64,000 nt of DNA from CAITSH01 sp025356665. GTDB lineage: Bacteria > Pseudomonadota > Gammaproteobacteria > Burkholderiales > SG8-39. Below are positions 8,890-17,129 of the stretch, piece after piece (within the stretch, counting starts at the first letter, position 1; each line of letters opens with the position of its first letter). The DNA is taken from assembly GCA_025356665.1 (NCBI GenBank), contig JANXRV010000123.1:1-64000 (forward strand), written 5' to 3'. A model generated the notes under the pieces. It had not been told where the DNA came from. It did not search any database and worked only from the letters and a program-made list of their open reading frames with translations. The position numbers and the translations under genes are program-made.

Positions 8890-9667
8890 GGTGCTGCGCA
8901 CGCGTGACCTTGTCGGTGCCCGCGCCCAGGCTGCGATAGCCGAACTGCGACTTCACCACGCGCAGGCCGTAGACGTCGCGCGCGGGCAGGCCGAGCGAAC
9001 GCGCCATGCCGACGTAGAGCGCATTGAGGTCGGCGCACTTGCCGCCCAGGTTGCCCGTTTCGAGCATGCTCTTGATGTCGCCGACGCCGCAGCCGCGTGT
9101 CTTCGGGTCGCGGAAAGTGTTGTCGACGATCCAGTCGTAGAGGGCGCGCGCCTTGTCCAGGTCGGTCTTGGCGCCGCGCGTGGCTTCGCGCGCCTTGGCG
9201 CGGACGATGCCGTCGGTGGGCAGCAGTTCGGTGGGGGCGGTATAAAAGGCGCGGTCGGCGGGCGACAGCGCTTCGACCTTGCCCGGCTTGCTCAGGTCGA
9301 TGGCGCGGTCACGCGTGGCGAAGCTGCTGGTCATTTCGATGACCGGGTCTTTCACCGACTCGTTGCATTCGGCGTAGAGCATGGCCGCGCCGTATTTTTT
9401 GTCGTGCACGAGCTCGCTGCGCGTGGCGTTGCCCGACCAGGTGTTGCCATAGGTGCGCTGCCATGCCGCGTCGATCGAGGGCGCGGGCAGCCACACACGG
9501 TTTATGCCCTAGGGGAACACCAGTTCGACGCGCATGGTGGTTTCGAAGCGGCGCCAGGTTTTGGCGGCTTTGGGTTCGAACGGCAGCTGTTGTGCGAAAG
9601 CCTGCCGCGGCAGCGCGCAGGCGAGGGGCAGGCTGGCGCCGGCGAGAAGGACGGTGGGTCTTTGCAT
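8890..9667 (-). pseudogene. Transglutaminase-like protein, stop codon and lost C-terminus
   Basis: From ATG at 9667 the frame encodes a signal-peptide-like leader (PLACALPRQAFA) and reaches an in-frame TAG at 9509-9511 (codon 53). The same frame continues with typical transglutaminase-superfamily sequence: RVWLPAPS, YDWIVDNTFRD, the catalytic-cysteine segment GGKCADLNALYVGMARSLG and the AQH histidine segment. After AQH the similarity ends abruptly near 8890, so the catalytic Asp region is missing. Enzymes of this type are exported cysteine proteases or transglutaminases. The gene is convergent with the frameshifted amine oxidase, so two neighbours are decaying together. Confidence 0.75.
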
Positions 9668-9867
9668 GTTTAGTCTCCGCGGACAATGGCAGTAAAGGTG
9701 CCGGTTGTGTAAGTCCAGGCGTTCACCCCGGGGGGGTAAAGGCCTCGCGCGGAGCGCAGCGTCGGAACCGCACCCGCAGGGACGGGGCGCGCGAAAGGGC
9801 GCCCTGACTGTTTGTCTGTTCCGCTGCTTGGCTGGCTGGAAAAGCCCGGTGAAACGCGGGTGCGAGG

Positions 9868-10476
9868 CTAATTCACCGGTTTGAGCAATTGTTCGATTGC
9901 CGTTTTTATCTCGGCCGAGTCCCAGGCCAGTTCACCGTAGGCGGCGTGGCGTATGCGCTGGGCCCGGTCGATGATCAGCGTGGTCGGGAGCAGTTTTACC
10001 TTCCACGCCTTCGCCACCGCGCTGTCGCGATCGAGTAGCAGCGGGAAGCGCACCGGCGTTTTCTGCAGGAAGGCGCGCACCCTGGGCTCGCTGTCGGCCA
10101 TGTCCACGCCCAGCAGCACGAAGGGGAAGGGCCGACCGGCCATGTGATCGGCGAGCCGTTGCAGCGAGGGCATTTCCTCGCGGCAGGGCTCGCACCGGCT
10201 TGCCCAGAAGTTGATGACCACGACCTTGCCACGATAATCGGCGAGGCGGTGCTCGCGTCCGTCGAGGTCGCGCAGCGCCAGCGGCGGCGCGGCGCCCGGG
10301 CCTTTCCAAGGCAATAGTTCCGCGGCCACGGTATTGCCCGGCGTGAGGAGCGTGACTAGCGTTGCCAGCGTGAACAGGCCAAGCAGGCACAGCAGCACAC
10401 CGGCCGCGCCGGCTCGGATACCATAGCGCAGCACACCATGACAGCCCATCCCGCCCATCCCGTCCAACGCATGCAT
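9868..10476 (-). CDS. TlpA/ResA-type membrane-anchored thioredoxin
   Basis: A redoxin of the TlpA/ResA family. After a hydrophobic anchor (AGVLLCLLGLFTLATLVTLL) comes the thioredoxin fold with active-site FWASRCEPC, in which the usual Trp before the first Cys is Arg, and the cis-Pro segment LLPTTLIID. It should act on the periplasmic side reducing disulfides, for example in cytochrome c maturation. The start is uncertain: ATG at 10476 is listed, GTG at 10434 would also keep the anchor, and the open frame extends to 10605. No convincing ribosome site was seen. Confidence 0.8.
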   Translation of the reverse strand: MHALDGMGGMGCHGVLRYGIRAGAAGVLLCLLGLFTLATLVTLLTPGNTVAAELLPWKGPGAAPPLALRDLDGREHRLADYRGKVVVINFWASRCEPCREEMPSLQRLADHMAGRPFPFVLLGVDMADSEPRVRAFLQKTPVRFPLLLDRDSAVAKAWKVKLLPTTLIIDRAQRIRHAAYGELAWDSAEIKTAIEQLLKPVN

Positions 10477-10587
10477 TGCGCCCACGTCAAGGGTTTTGCC
10501 GTGGCTTGCTACCAGAAGGTGTTTGATCATCGTGGGGGCGAAGTTCGCATCATGGCGATCAAGCTGCTCGGCCATGATGTGCGCTAG
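10438..10587 (+). CDS. Possible 49-residue small protein
   Basis: A short plus-strand frame overlapping the uncertain 5' end of the TlpA gene. It reads as a protein-like sequence (VKGFAVACYQKVFDHRGG then EVRIMAIKLLGHDVR). No family is recognised and no ribosome site is clear. If real, the TlpA gene must start at or below 10436. It may be a chance frame. Confidence 0.25.
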   Translation: MTAHPAHPVQRMHCAHVKGFAVACYQKVFDHRGGEVRIMAIKLLGHDVR

Positions 10588-10647
10588 CTGGAGGCCAAAG
10601 GCCAAAGGCCGGCCATCCCTGCCGCACGAGCGTGTCCGGGTGAGCGC

Positions 10648-11391
10648 ATGAGCGCGGGCGGCTTTTTCGGCGGAAGCCGCGCCGCCCTGCCGGTTGTGCT
10701 CGGTTACCTGTCCATCGGCTTTGCCGCCGGCGTGGTGCAGCGCGCGGCCGGCCTTTCAGTGGCCGAGGTCATGCTGCTGTCGCTGCTGCTCTACGCCGGC
10801 TCGGCGCAGTTCGTGGTGGCGAGCCTGATCGCAACGGCGGTGTCGCCTGCAACGGCCATTGTCACGGTGTTTTTCGTCAACCTGCGCCATTTGCTGCTGG
10901 CCTCGGCGCTGGCGCCGCATTGCCGCAACTTCCCGGTGTGGCAGAACGCGCTGATCGGCGCGCAGCTCACCGATGAGACCTTTGTCGTCGCCTGGGGCAG
11001 GCTTACCGCCGCAGGCGCCACGCCAACAATGGCCGGGCCGGATGCATTCACGGCACGCTGGATGTTTGGCCTCAACGTGTCTGCCTACGCCGCCTGGGCG
11101 CTGGCGAATCTGGCCGGGGCGCTGTTGGGCGGGCGCGTCGGCGGTACGCGCGCGCTTGGCTTTGATTTTGCGCTGGCCGCGATGTTCGGCGCGCTGCTGG
11201 TGTTGCAACTGGCCGCGCAGCCTCGTGCGGCACGAACAACCGGCCTTGCCGTCGCCGCGCTGGCGGCGCTGTTTTCGGTCATGGCGGCGCTGGCGCTGCC
11301 GGGCAACTGGAATATTCTCATCGCCACCCTTGTCGCGGCCACCGCCGGGCTTTTTTTGCAAAAATGGAAATCCGCGAATACGTCCTGCTGA
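10648..11391 (+). CDS. azlC: AzlC-family branched-chain amino acid exporter subunit
   Basis: A 247-residue membrane protein with the AzlC signature LPVVLGYLSIGFAAG at the N-terminus and the LYAGSAQFV motif of the second helix. AzlC and AzlD together export branched-chain amino acids and analogues through the inner membrane. Length is typical. The next gene, azlD, starts 28 bases before its stop, an overlap usual for this pair. Confidence 0.9.
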   Translation: MSAGGFFGGSRAALPVVLGYLSIGFAAGVVQRAAGLSVAEVMLLSLLLYAGSAQFVVASLIATAVSPATAIVTVFFVNLRHLLLASALAPHCRNFPVWQNALIGAQLTDETFVVAWGRLTAAGATPTMAGPDAFTARWMFGLNVSAYAAWALANLAGALLGGRVGGTRALGFDFALAAMFGALLVLQLAAQPRAARTTGLAVAALAALFSVMAALALPGNWNILIATLVAATAGLFLQKWKSANTSC

Positions 11392-11696
11392 TCGCATTCG
11401 GCTGTGCCGGCGTGACGCTGCCGCCACGGGTGCTTCCGCTGGTGTTGCTGGCGCGCGTGGCGCTGCCGCCATGGCTGCGCATCTGGTTGTCACAGGTTCC
11501 GGTTGCGATCATGGCGGCGCTGCTGGCGCAGGAGCTCGCGATCGGGGGAGGGCGCTTGCTGCCCCTCGCGCATAACACGGCGCTGCTCGCCATCCTGCCG
11601 GTGCTGCTGGTGGCGGCCCTGACACGCAGCCTGATAGGGGCGGTGGCGGCGGGTGTCGCGTCTATGGCCTTATTGCGGGCCTTGGCCATGAGCTGA
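11364..11696 (+). CDS. azlD: AzlD-family transporter subunit
   Basis: A 110-residue hydrophobic protein with three to four helices. The motif VTLPPRVLPLVLLARVALPPWL (broken here only by chance length) and VPVAIMAALLAQEL are typical of AzlD, the small partner of AzlC. It begins inside azlC in another frame (28-base overlap), so the two should be made together. The exporter role is established for the family; the amino acid handled here is not known. Confidence 0.88.
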   Translation: MEIREYVLLIAFGCAGVTLPPRVLPLVLLARVALPPWLRIWLSQVPVAIMAALLAQELAIGGGRLLPLAHNTALLAILPVLLVAALTRSLIGAVAAGVASMALLRALAMS

Positions 11697-11817
11697 AGCG
11701 GGTCGTATGCCCGCCCAGAGACCAGCCATCGAGTTCGACACGCTTGCGCGCAGGCATCGCGGCGCGCACGAATCTCTCGGCGAGGCCGGGCTGATGGTCA
11801 ATGATCGGACCAGGGCG

Positions 11818-11917
11818 GATTAAGGTGGACTAAGGTGGACTAAGGCGGACTAAGGTGGACTAAGGCGAACCCAGGCGAACCCAGGCGAACTAAGGCGAAT
11901 TAAGGCGAACCCAGGCG
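11818..11917. repeat. 10-bp tandem repeat, about ten units
   Basis: Ten degenerate copies of a 10-bp unit related to ACTAAGGYGG/ACCCAGGCGA between azlD and the SWIB gene. Stop codons (TAA) recur, so it is non-coding. The 120 bases before it (from 11697) hold a short protein-like stretch but no supported gene. Confidence 0.85.
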
Positions 11918-11966
11918 CTTTGTGCGGAGCAGCGGCCTGCGGCGATTTTTTGCCGTTTCCCCAATG

Positions 11967-12004
11967 AAAAAGGCGTCGCCGCTCCCGCGGGGACGCCTTT
12001 TTTT
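11967..12004 (-). terminator. Rho-independent terminator
   Basis: Perfect 11-bp arms AAAAAGGCGTC and GACGCCTTTTT around a GC-rich loop, with a T-run on both strands. It lies 16 bases past the stop of the minus-strand SWIB gene and can also stop plus-strand transcription arriving from azlCD. Confidence 0.85.
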
Positions 12005-12019
12005 ACCGGCTTGCTGCTG

Positions 12020-12367
12020 TTACTTGAGCAGCTTGCTGACCAGCTTGGTCAGTTCGAACATCGAGACCTGCTTCTTGCCACCGAACACGTCTTTGAGTTT
12101 ATCGTCGGCGTTGATGTTGCGACGGTTCTTCTCATCTTGGAGCTTGTTCTTCTTGATGTAAGCCCAGACTTTTTTCGTCACTTCGGTCCGCGGCATCGGG
12201 GTCGAGCCGATGACTGCAATCAGAGCGCCTGTCGGGTTGACCGGCTTCATGAATGCTGCATTAGGCTTTCTCGCCGTTTTTTTCTTTGCGGGCTTTTTTG
12301 CAACCGTTTTCTTTACGACTTTTTTTGCAACCGTTTTTTTCGCAGCAACTTTTTTCTTCGTGGCCAT
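12020..12367 (-). CDS. SWIB/MDM2-domain protein with Lys/Ala-rich tail
   Basis: A 115-residue protein. Residues 1-35 are a Lys/Ala repeat (AAKK, VAKK) like histone H1 or bacterial Hc1 tails; residues 40-115 form a SWIB domain (PMPRTEVTKKVWAYIKKNKLQD, then NADDKLKDVF and FELTKLVSKLL). Such proteins occur in betaproteobacteria and chlamydiae and probably bind DNA or act on nucleoid structure. GAGGGAGA precedes the ATG. It is monocistronic with its own terminator. The lower-GC upstream region (12368-12430) presumably carries its promoter. Confidence 0.92.
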   Translation of the reverse strand: MATKKKVAAKKTVAKKVVKKTVAKKPAKKKTARKPNAAFMKPVNPTGALIAVIGSTPMPRTEVTKKVWAYIKKNKLQDEKNRRNINADDKLKDVFGGKKQVSMFELTKLVSKLLK

Positions 12368-12692
12368 GAGAATCTCCCTCTAAAAATTAAATCGAACAAG
12401 AATCATGCTAGTGGATTCAAGCAAAATATTCAACTGAGAACCCCCCCAGTGAAATCGTGCATTCGGAGGATGCTTCACTCTGTGCACCTTGTCAATCGCC
12501 CAAAGCGGGTATTTCATAGGGGGCGCAGAGGGCGGAACGACCGGGCAAGGCGATATGCGTGTCCGCGCCCTCCTCTGGTGAGTCCTTTTTACAGGCTCTG
12601 TTTCATGGGCGAAGCATCGATTCTCCCTCTATAATCTTGCGCAGCCATACGGCAGTCGCGGCTTTGCCGCGCCCGCAGTGGCCCCGGAACGC
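12368..12692. other. Divergent promoter region, no gene
   Basis: Separates the minus-strand SWIB gene from the plus-strand MFS gene. The part next to SWIB is AT-rich; reading minus, TTGAAT followed 17 bases later by TAGCAT is a possible sigma-70 promoter. No other structure was recognised. Confidence 0.35.
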
Positions 12693-13874
12693 ATGGACGC
12701 CACCAAGAAGAACGTCTCGCTGCTCGCCGCCTGCCAGGCGCTGCTGTTCACCAACAACTCCACCGTCATCGCGCTCAACGGCCTCGCCGGATACGCGCTT
12801 GCGTCGAACAAGGCCTTCGCCACACTGCCGGTGACCGGCTGGGTGGTGGGGGCGGCGCTGAGCACCGTGCCCGCCTCGATGCTGATGCGCCGCTTCGGAC
12901 GCCGCGCCGGTTTCACCGTCGGCGCGGTGACCGGGATACTGGGGGCGCTGATCTGCTCGCTCGCGCTGTGGCTCTCCAGTTTCTGGTTGCTGTGCTGCGG
13001 CACGATAGTGTTCGGTGTCTACAACGCCTTCGGGCAGTATTACCGCTTTGCCGCCGCCGACGCTTCCAAGTCCGATTTCAAGGCGCGGGCGATTTCGCTG
13101 GTTCTTGCGGGGGGGCTGGTCGGGGGCATTGTCGGGCCGCAGTTCAGCCAGCGCACGGTCGACCTCTTCACGACGCAATATATGGGTGCCTACCTGTCGC
13201 TGATTTTTTTCCTCGTCATCGTGATCGTGTTGTTGCGCTGGCTGGACATTCCGCCGCCGAGCGAGGCAGAACTGGCCGGACCGGTCAGGCCGATGCGCGA
13301 GATCGCCGTGCAGCCGGCGTTTTTTGTGGCGGTGACCGCCGCCACCGTTGGTTACGGCGTGATGAACCTGCTGATGGTTTCGACGCCCCTCGCGATGGGC
13401 TTTTGCGGGCATCCGTTTGGTGATGCGGCGACGGTCATAGGCTGGCACGTCATCGGCATGTTCGGGCCTTCGTTCTTCACCGGCTCATTGATCAAGCGCT
13501 TTGGCGTGTTGAGCGTCATGTTCGTTGGCGCGCTGATCCTTTATGTCTGCGTCGCCATCGCGCTCTCGGGCATCACCGTCGCGCATTTCTGGGCGTCGAT
13601 GGTGCTGCTGGGCATTGGCTGGAATTTTCTCTACATCGGTGGCACCACGCTGCTCACCGAGAGCTACCGCCCTTCTGAAAAGGCCAAGGTGCAGGGTATC
13701 AACGACATGATCATTTTCGTGACCATGGCGACAACCTCGTTTTCCTCCGGCCTGCTGCTCGATCGAAACGGTTGGGACACGATCAATTACCTCGCGCTGC
13801 CCTTCATTTCCATCGCTGTCGTAGGCTTGCTGTGGATGATGATCGTGCGTCGCGGGCAGGCGATGGCGGCCTGA
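12693..13874 (+). CDS. MFS transporter
   Basis: About 393 residues with eleven to twelve hydrophobic segments and the MFS loop motif MRRFGRRAGF after the second helix. The sequence ANDMIIF-like stretch GINDMIIFVTMATTSF near the C-terminus and TTLLTESYRPSEKAK are seen in a branch of uncharacterised proteobacterial MFS permeases. ATG at 12693 is preferred to the GTG at 12678. Substrate unknown. The esterase gene follows after 47 bases on the same strand and may be cotranscribed. Confidence 0.85.
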   Translation: MDATKKNVSLLAACQALLFTNNSTVIALNGLAGYALASNKAFATLPVTGWVVGAALSTVPASMLMRRFGRRAGFTVGAVTGILGALICSLALWLSSFWLLCCGTIVFGVYNAFGQYYRFAAADASKSDFKARAISLVLAGGLVGGIVGPQFSQRTVDLFTTQYMGAYLSLIFFLVIVIVLLRWLDIPPPSEAELAGPVRPMREIAVQPAFFVAVTAATVGYGVMNLLMVSTPLAMGFCGHPFGDAATVIGWHVIGMFGPSFFTGSLIKRFGVLSVMFVGALILYVCVAIALSGITVAHFWASMVLLGIGWNFLYIGGTTLLTESYRPSEKAKVQGINDMIIFVTMATTSFSSGLLLDRNGWDTINYLALPFISIAVVGLLWMMIVRRGQAMAA

Positions 13875-13921
13875 TTTTCCGGCCTTGTTTTGCTCTTCGG
13901 TGTGTTCAAGGAGATGACGGT

Positions 13922-14908
13922 ATGAAGCAACTGGACCCGCAGGTGCGGGCTCTGCTTGAGGCGGCGGCGCGCTCGGATGCCCCGCTGTTGCAATCGCTCA
14001 GCCCGGTGGCGGCGCGCGAGCAATATCTGCGTTCGCGGGCGCCGGTGCGCCCGCCCACCCCCGATGTTGAGTCGGTGCGCGATCTTCTCATGCCGGGGCC
14101 GGGCGGGGCGCTGGCGCTGCGCCTTTATCGCGGACTCGGAACGGCGTCCGGCGCCAGGCTGCCTGCGGTGGTGTATTTCCACGGCGGCGGCTGGGTCGTT
14201 GGCGACCTGTATAGCCATGATGTAGTTTGCCGGCAGCTTGCCAACGCGGCGCACTGTGCCGTGATCGCGGTCGATTACCGCCTGGCGCCCGAGCACAAAT
14301 TTCCCGCCGCGGTTGATGACAGCATTGCCGCCGTGCGCTGGGTTGCGGCGCAGGCGGGCGAACTGGGCCTGGACCTGGCGCGCATTGCCGTTGCCGGCGA
14401 CAGCGCCGGCGCCAATCTCGCCGCGGCGGCGGCGCTAAGCTTGCGCGACCAGCCCCAGCCCGGAGATCCGCAACTGATAATGCAACTGCTGGTCTATCCG
14501 GTGACCGACCAGGGGCTGGACACGCCGTCGGTCAGCGATTACGCCGAGGGTTACATGCTCACTCGCGCCGACATGGTCTGGTATCGCGGGCAGTATCTGC
14601 GCACTGACACCGACATCGACGACTGGCGCGCCTCACCCTTGCGTGCCGCCGACCTGTCCGGGCTGCCGCCCGCCTATGTCATCACCGCCGGCTTTGACCC
14701 CTTGCTCGACGAGGGGCGCGCCTATGCGGACCGGCTGCGCGCCGCCGGCGTGGATGTGACCTACGAATGTTTCGAGGGCATGGTGCACGGCTTTCTCACC
14801 ATGGGCGCCGTGCTCGCCGCGTCACCCCACGCCATTTCTCGCCTGGCGCAGGGTTTGACGCGGGAACTGGCGCGAACGGCCGAAGGGGTCAGGCCGCTGC
14901 GGCCATAG
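13922..14908 (+). CDS. HSL-family alpha/beta-hydrolase (esterase)
   Basis: A 328-residue esterase of the hormone-sensitive-lipase (GDXG) family. The oxyanion motif HGGGW, the nucleophile elbow GDSAG, the acid segment FDPLLDEG and the histidine in GMVHGF form the expected catalytic set. It hydrolyses short-chain esters in the cytoplasm. The start at 13922 has AAGGAG 8 bases upstream. The last 20 bases overlap the convergent amidohydrolase gene. Confidence 0.92.
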   Translation: MKQLDPQVRALLEAAARSDAPLLQSLSPVAAREQYLRSRAPVRPPTPDVESVRDLLMPGPGGALALRLYRGLGTASGARLPAVVYFHGGGWVVGDLYSHDVVCRQLANAAHCAVIAVDYRLAPEHKFPAAVDDSIAAVRWVAAQAGELGLDLARIAVAGDSAGANLAAAAALSLRDQPQPGDPQLIMQLLVYPVTDQGLDTPSVSDYAEGYMLTRADMVWYRGQYLRTDTDIDDWRASPLRAADLSGLPPAYVITAGFDPLLDEGRAYADRLRAAGVDVTYECFEGMVHGFLTMGAVLAASPHAISRLAQGLTRELARTAEGVRPLRP

Positions 14909-16166
14909 GCATGGGCAGGATGGGCGAGTCGGCGTCGTAACGCTTGCCGGCAAGCAGGCAGAACACCGGCGAGAGATAACGCTCCGCGGTGACCTTGACG
15001 CGCAGGTTGTCTTGTAGCGTGAACTTGCCCGAAAGCAGGTCGATCACGCTGACGTCGGCGGCGCGGCCGACCGCAAGAGAGCCGATACTGTCGGACATGT
15101 TTACCAGCTCGGCGGCGTTGCTGGTCACCGTCTTCACCACGTCGTTGAGCGCCACGCCCAACGTCAGCAGTTCTGTCATGGCGTGCGTCAGGCCGAATGC
15201 GGCCACGCCAAAGAAAGGATTGGACTGGCGGTCGGTCTCGCTCATGCGAAAGGCGTTGTCCTCGGGCGGGCGCACGTTCAGGCCGTGCAGGTCGGCGCCA
15301 AGGGTGTAGGGGATGATGCCCGCTTCGAGGGCTTTGCGTGCCATTTCGAAGGAAAAATGCGAGCCGTGGCCGACGTCAACGCGCACGCCCCGTGCTATCG
15401 CCTCCCAGACGATGGGATGAACCTTGCCCTCGGCATTGATGAAGCCGCCCGGATGGCGCGTGAACGGGTGGGCCAGCACGTCGCCGGCCTTGACCAGGGG
15501 CACCATCTGGCGCACCAGTTCGTCGGCGTCCATCACCATGTGGTCCTTGGTCGGCCACAGCTGGCCGAGGTGGACGTAGACCGGCAGCTTGGCTTCGCGG
15601 CCGATCTGCGCCGAGAGCTTCATCACCTCGACGCCCCAGCGCGACGCGCCGCCGATTTCGGCGTGGGCCTTGACGCCCTTGACGATGTCCGGGTTCTCGA
15701 GCGCGACGCGCACGGTGTGCTCGACATTGACGCAGGAGGGCTGGTAGAGGTCGGGGTAGAGGTGGCCCTCAAGGCCGCCGGCAAGGTAGGACGAGATGAA
15801 TGCGACGACGCGGCTCTTGGCCGGTTCGACGATGAATTTGCGGAAACCGGGCAGCGTCATGCAGCTGGGGCCGCCCTGGTCGATGAGCGTGGTCACGCCC
15901 GAGCGCACGCCGACCAGATCGGGGTTGAGGCCGAAGGTGCCCGTCACGTATTGGTAGACGTGGGCGTGCGTGTCGATGAGCCCGGGCAGCACCAGCTTGT
16001 CCTTGACGTCGATCACCGTCGTTCCTGCGCCTGGTGTCGGTGTCAGGCCGGCGGCGAGCGCGGCGATTTTGCCATCGCGGATGCCCACGTCCAGCAGGGC
16101 GTCGATGTTTTGCGCCGGATCAATGACGCGGCCGCCGCGCAGAATGGTGTCGAATTGTTGGCTCAT
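14889..16166 (-). CDS. Amidohydrolase/deacetylase family metal enzyme
   Basis: A 425-residue amidohydrolase-superfamily protein of the deacetylase/dihydroorotase-like branch. Metal-binding candidates are DTHAHVYQ near residue 66, the lysine in VKGVKAHAEIG (possible carboxylated Lys), the histidines in PVYVHLGQ and VLAHPFTRH, and the Asp in GADLHGL. It should hydrolyse an amide or cyclic-amide bond; substrate unknown. It is divergent from marR, and its leader carries five 11-bp repeats directly next to a palindromic operator candidate, so MarR control is likely. Confidence 0.85.
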   Translation of the reverse strand: MSQQFDTILRGGRVIDPAQNIDALLDVGIRDGKIAALAAGLTPTPGAGTTVIDVKDKLVLPGLIDTHAHVYQYVTGTFGLNPDLVGVRSGVTTLIDQGGPSCMTLPGFRKFIVEPAKSRVVAFISSYLAGGLEGHLYPDLYQPSCVNVEHTVRVALENPDIVKGVKAHAEIGGASRWGVEVMKLSAQIGREAKLPVYVHLGQLWPTKDHMVMDADELVRQMVPLVKAGDVLAHPFTRHPGGFINAEGKVHPIVWEAIARGVRVDVGHGSHFSFEMARKALEAGIIPYTLGADLHGLNVRPPEDNAFRMSETDRQSNPFFGVAAFGLTHAMTELLTLGVALNDVVKTVTSNAAELVNMSDSIGSLAVGRAADVSVIDLLSGKFTLQDNLRVKVTAERYLSPVFCLLAGKRYDADSPILPMPMAAAA

Positions 16167-16208
16167 GCTTGTCTCCGTTGCTGGTGGGCAGAAAATCCGG
16201 GCGCTGCC

Positions 16209-16264
16209 GGTGTTTGGTCGGTGTTTGGTCGACGTTTTGGTCGATGTTTGGTCGATGTTTGGTC
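16209..16264. repeat. Five 11/12-bp repeats in the amidohydrolase leader
   Basis: Consecutive units GGTGTTTGGTC (twice), GACGTTTTGGTC, GATGTTTGGTC (twice). The spacing is one helical turn, and the array abuts the operator candidate at 16265. It may be a regulator array or a simple tandem duplication. Confidence 0.8.
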
Positions 16265-16278
16265 ATTGTACTAACAAT
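16265..16278. promoter_or_regulatory. MarR operator candidate
   Basis: ATTGT-ACTA-ACAAT is a perfect inverted repeat (5-bp arms, 4-bp spacer) between the divergent amidohydrolase and marR genes. The core TACTAACAA (reverse TTGTTAGTA) recurs twice in front of the Liv operon at 31717-31743. Confidence 0.55.
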
Positions 16279-16400
16279 ATTGCCGCTTGCTCAATGCCCG
16301 GCGCGCACCGCGCCTGATTTCGGGGCTGCTGTCGTGTCGCGGCAGGCATGCGAGAATGCCACCCTACACTACTCTTTGCAGCGGGCGGCCCCTACCGCCA

Positions 16401-16931
16401 ATGAAAACCTCCCGAACCATGAAGCAAAAAACAGCCCTCCCCCCGCCGCTTGTTCCCAGGCGCTCCGGCAAGCCCGCGCGCGAAGTGCTCAAGCGCCGCC
16501 CCGGTTTTTTGATCCGGCGGTTGCACCAGATCCATACCTCCTTGTTTGCCGAGGAATGTGGGGAATTCGGCATCACGCCGGTGCAGTACAGTCTCATGAC
16601 CGCCCTCTTGCTCCACGGCGAGGCGGACCAGGTGTCGCTTGCGGGCGAGGTGGGCATAGACCGCGCCAACACCACCGATGTGCTGCGCCGGCTAGAGGAG
16701 CGCGGCCTCATCGGCCGCAAAATGTCGGCCGAGGACAGTCGCGCCAAGCTGTGTACGCTGACGCGCGAGGGACGCAAGATGGCGATGGCGATGGAAAAGG
16801 CCGTGCGGCGCGCCCACGGGCGCACTGTGGCGCTGCTGCCGCCGGCAGAGCGCAAGGCGTTCTTGGGAAGCCTGCGCCGGCTGGTCGACGCCTATAACGA
16901 TCTGGGGCGCACCAGGCTGCGTCTCAAGTAA
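16401..16931 (+). CDS. MarR-family transcriptional regulator
   Basis: A 176-residue winged-helix regulator. After a basic N-terminus the MarR core runs from RRLHQIHTSLFAEE through the recognition helix region (DRANTTDVLRRLEERGLI) to the wing SAEDSRAKLCTLT. Relatives repress aromatic-acid catabolism genes and release DNA on binding a phenolic or CoA-ester ligand. ATG at 16401 is taken; ATG at 16419 is also possible and the open frame reaches 16287. It is divergent from the amidohydrolase and precedes the Mo-hydroxylase operon, its probable targets. Confidence 0.85.
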   Translation: MKTSRTMKQKTALPPPLVPRRSGKPAREVLKRRPGFLIRRLHQIHTSLFAEECGEFGITPVQYSLMTALLLHGEADQVSLAGEVGIDRANTTDVLRRLEERGLIGRKMSAEDSRAKLCTLTREGRKMAMAMEKAVRRAHGRTVALLPPAERKAFLGSLRRLVDAYNDLGRTRLRLK

Positions 16932-17129
16932 TGTCGCCAGGTAGGACGTCGGGCTTGAGGCATTCAGCCCGTGAGTTGTGATCTTAAGTATGTACACGAA
17001 CCAAATAATCGCAGGGCAGTGCAACATCGGGCATACTTGTCGCGGTGCTTTTTTTCGATCGTCCCGCCGTTGATCGCAGGCCGGGTATGGTTTGCAATCC
17101 ATTCATTCCAGGTTTGAGGTTCGTCGCGC

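Noticed and set aside
7793..9496. 567-residue minus-strand open frame
   Set aside because: Only its first part (to about 8890) is transglutaminase-like; the rest is antisense to the amine oxidase and has no protein character.
12020..12367. Histone H1-like protein
   Set aside because: The Lys/Ala tail is H1-like, but the C-terminal two thirds is a SWIB domain.
16209..16264. Possible CRISPR array
   Set aside because: Units are contiguous 11-12 bp without spacers, and no cas genes are present; the same holds for the repeats at 11818 and 33344.
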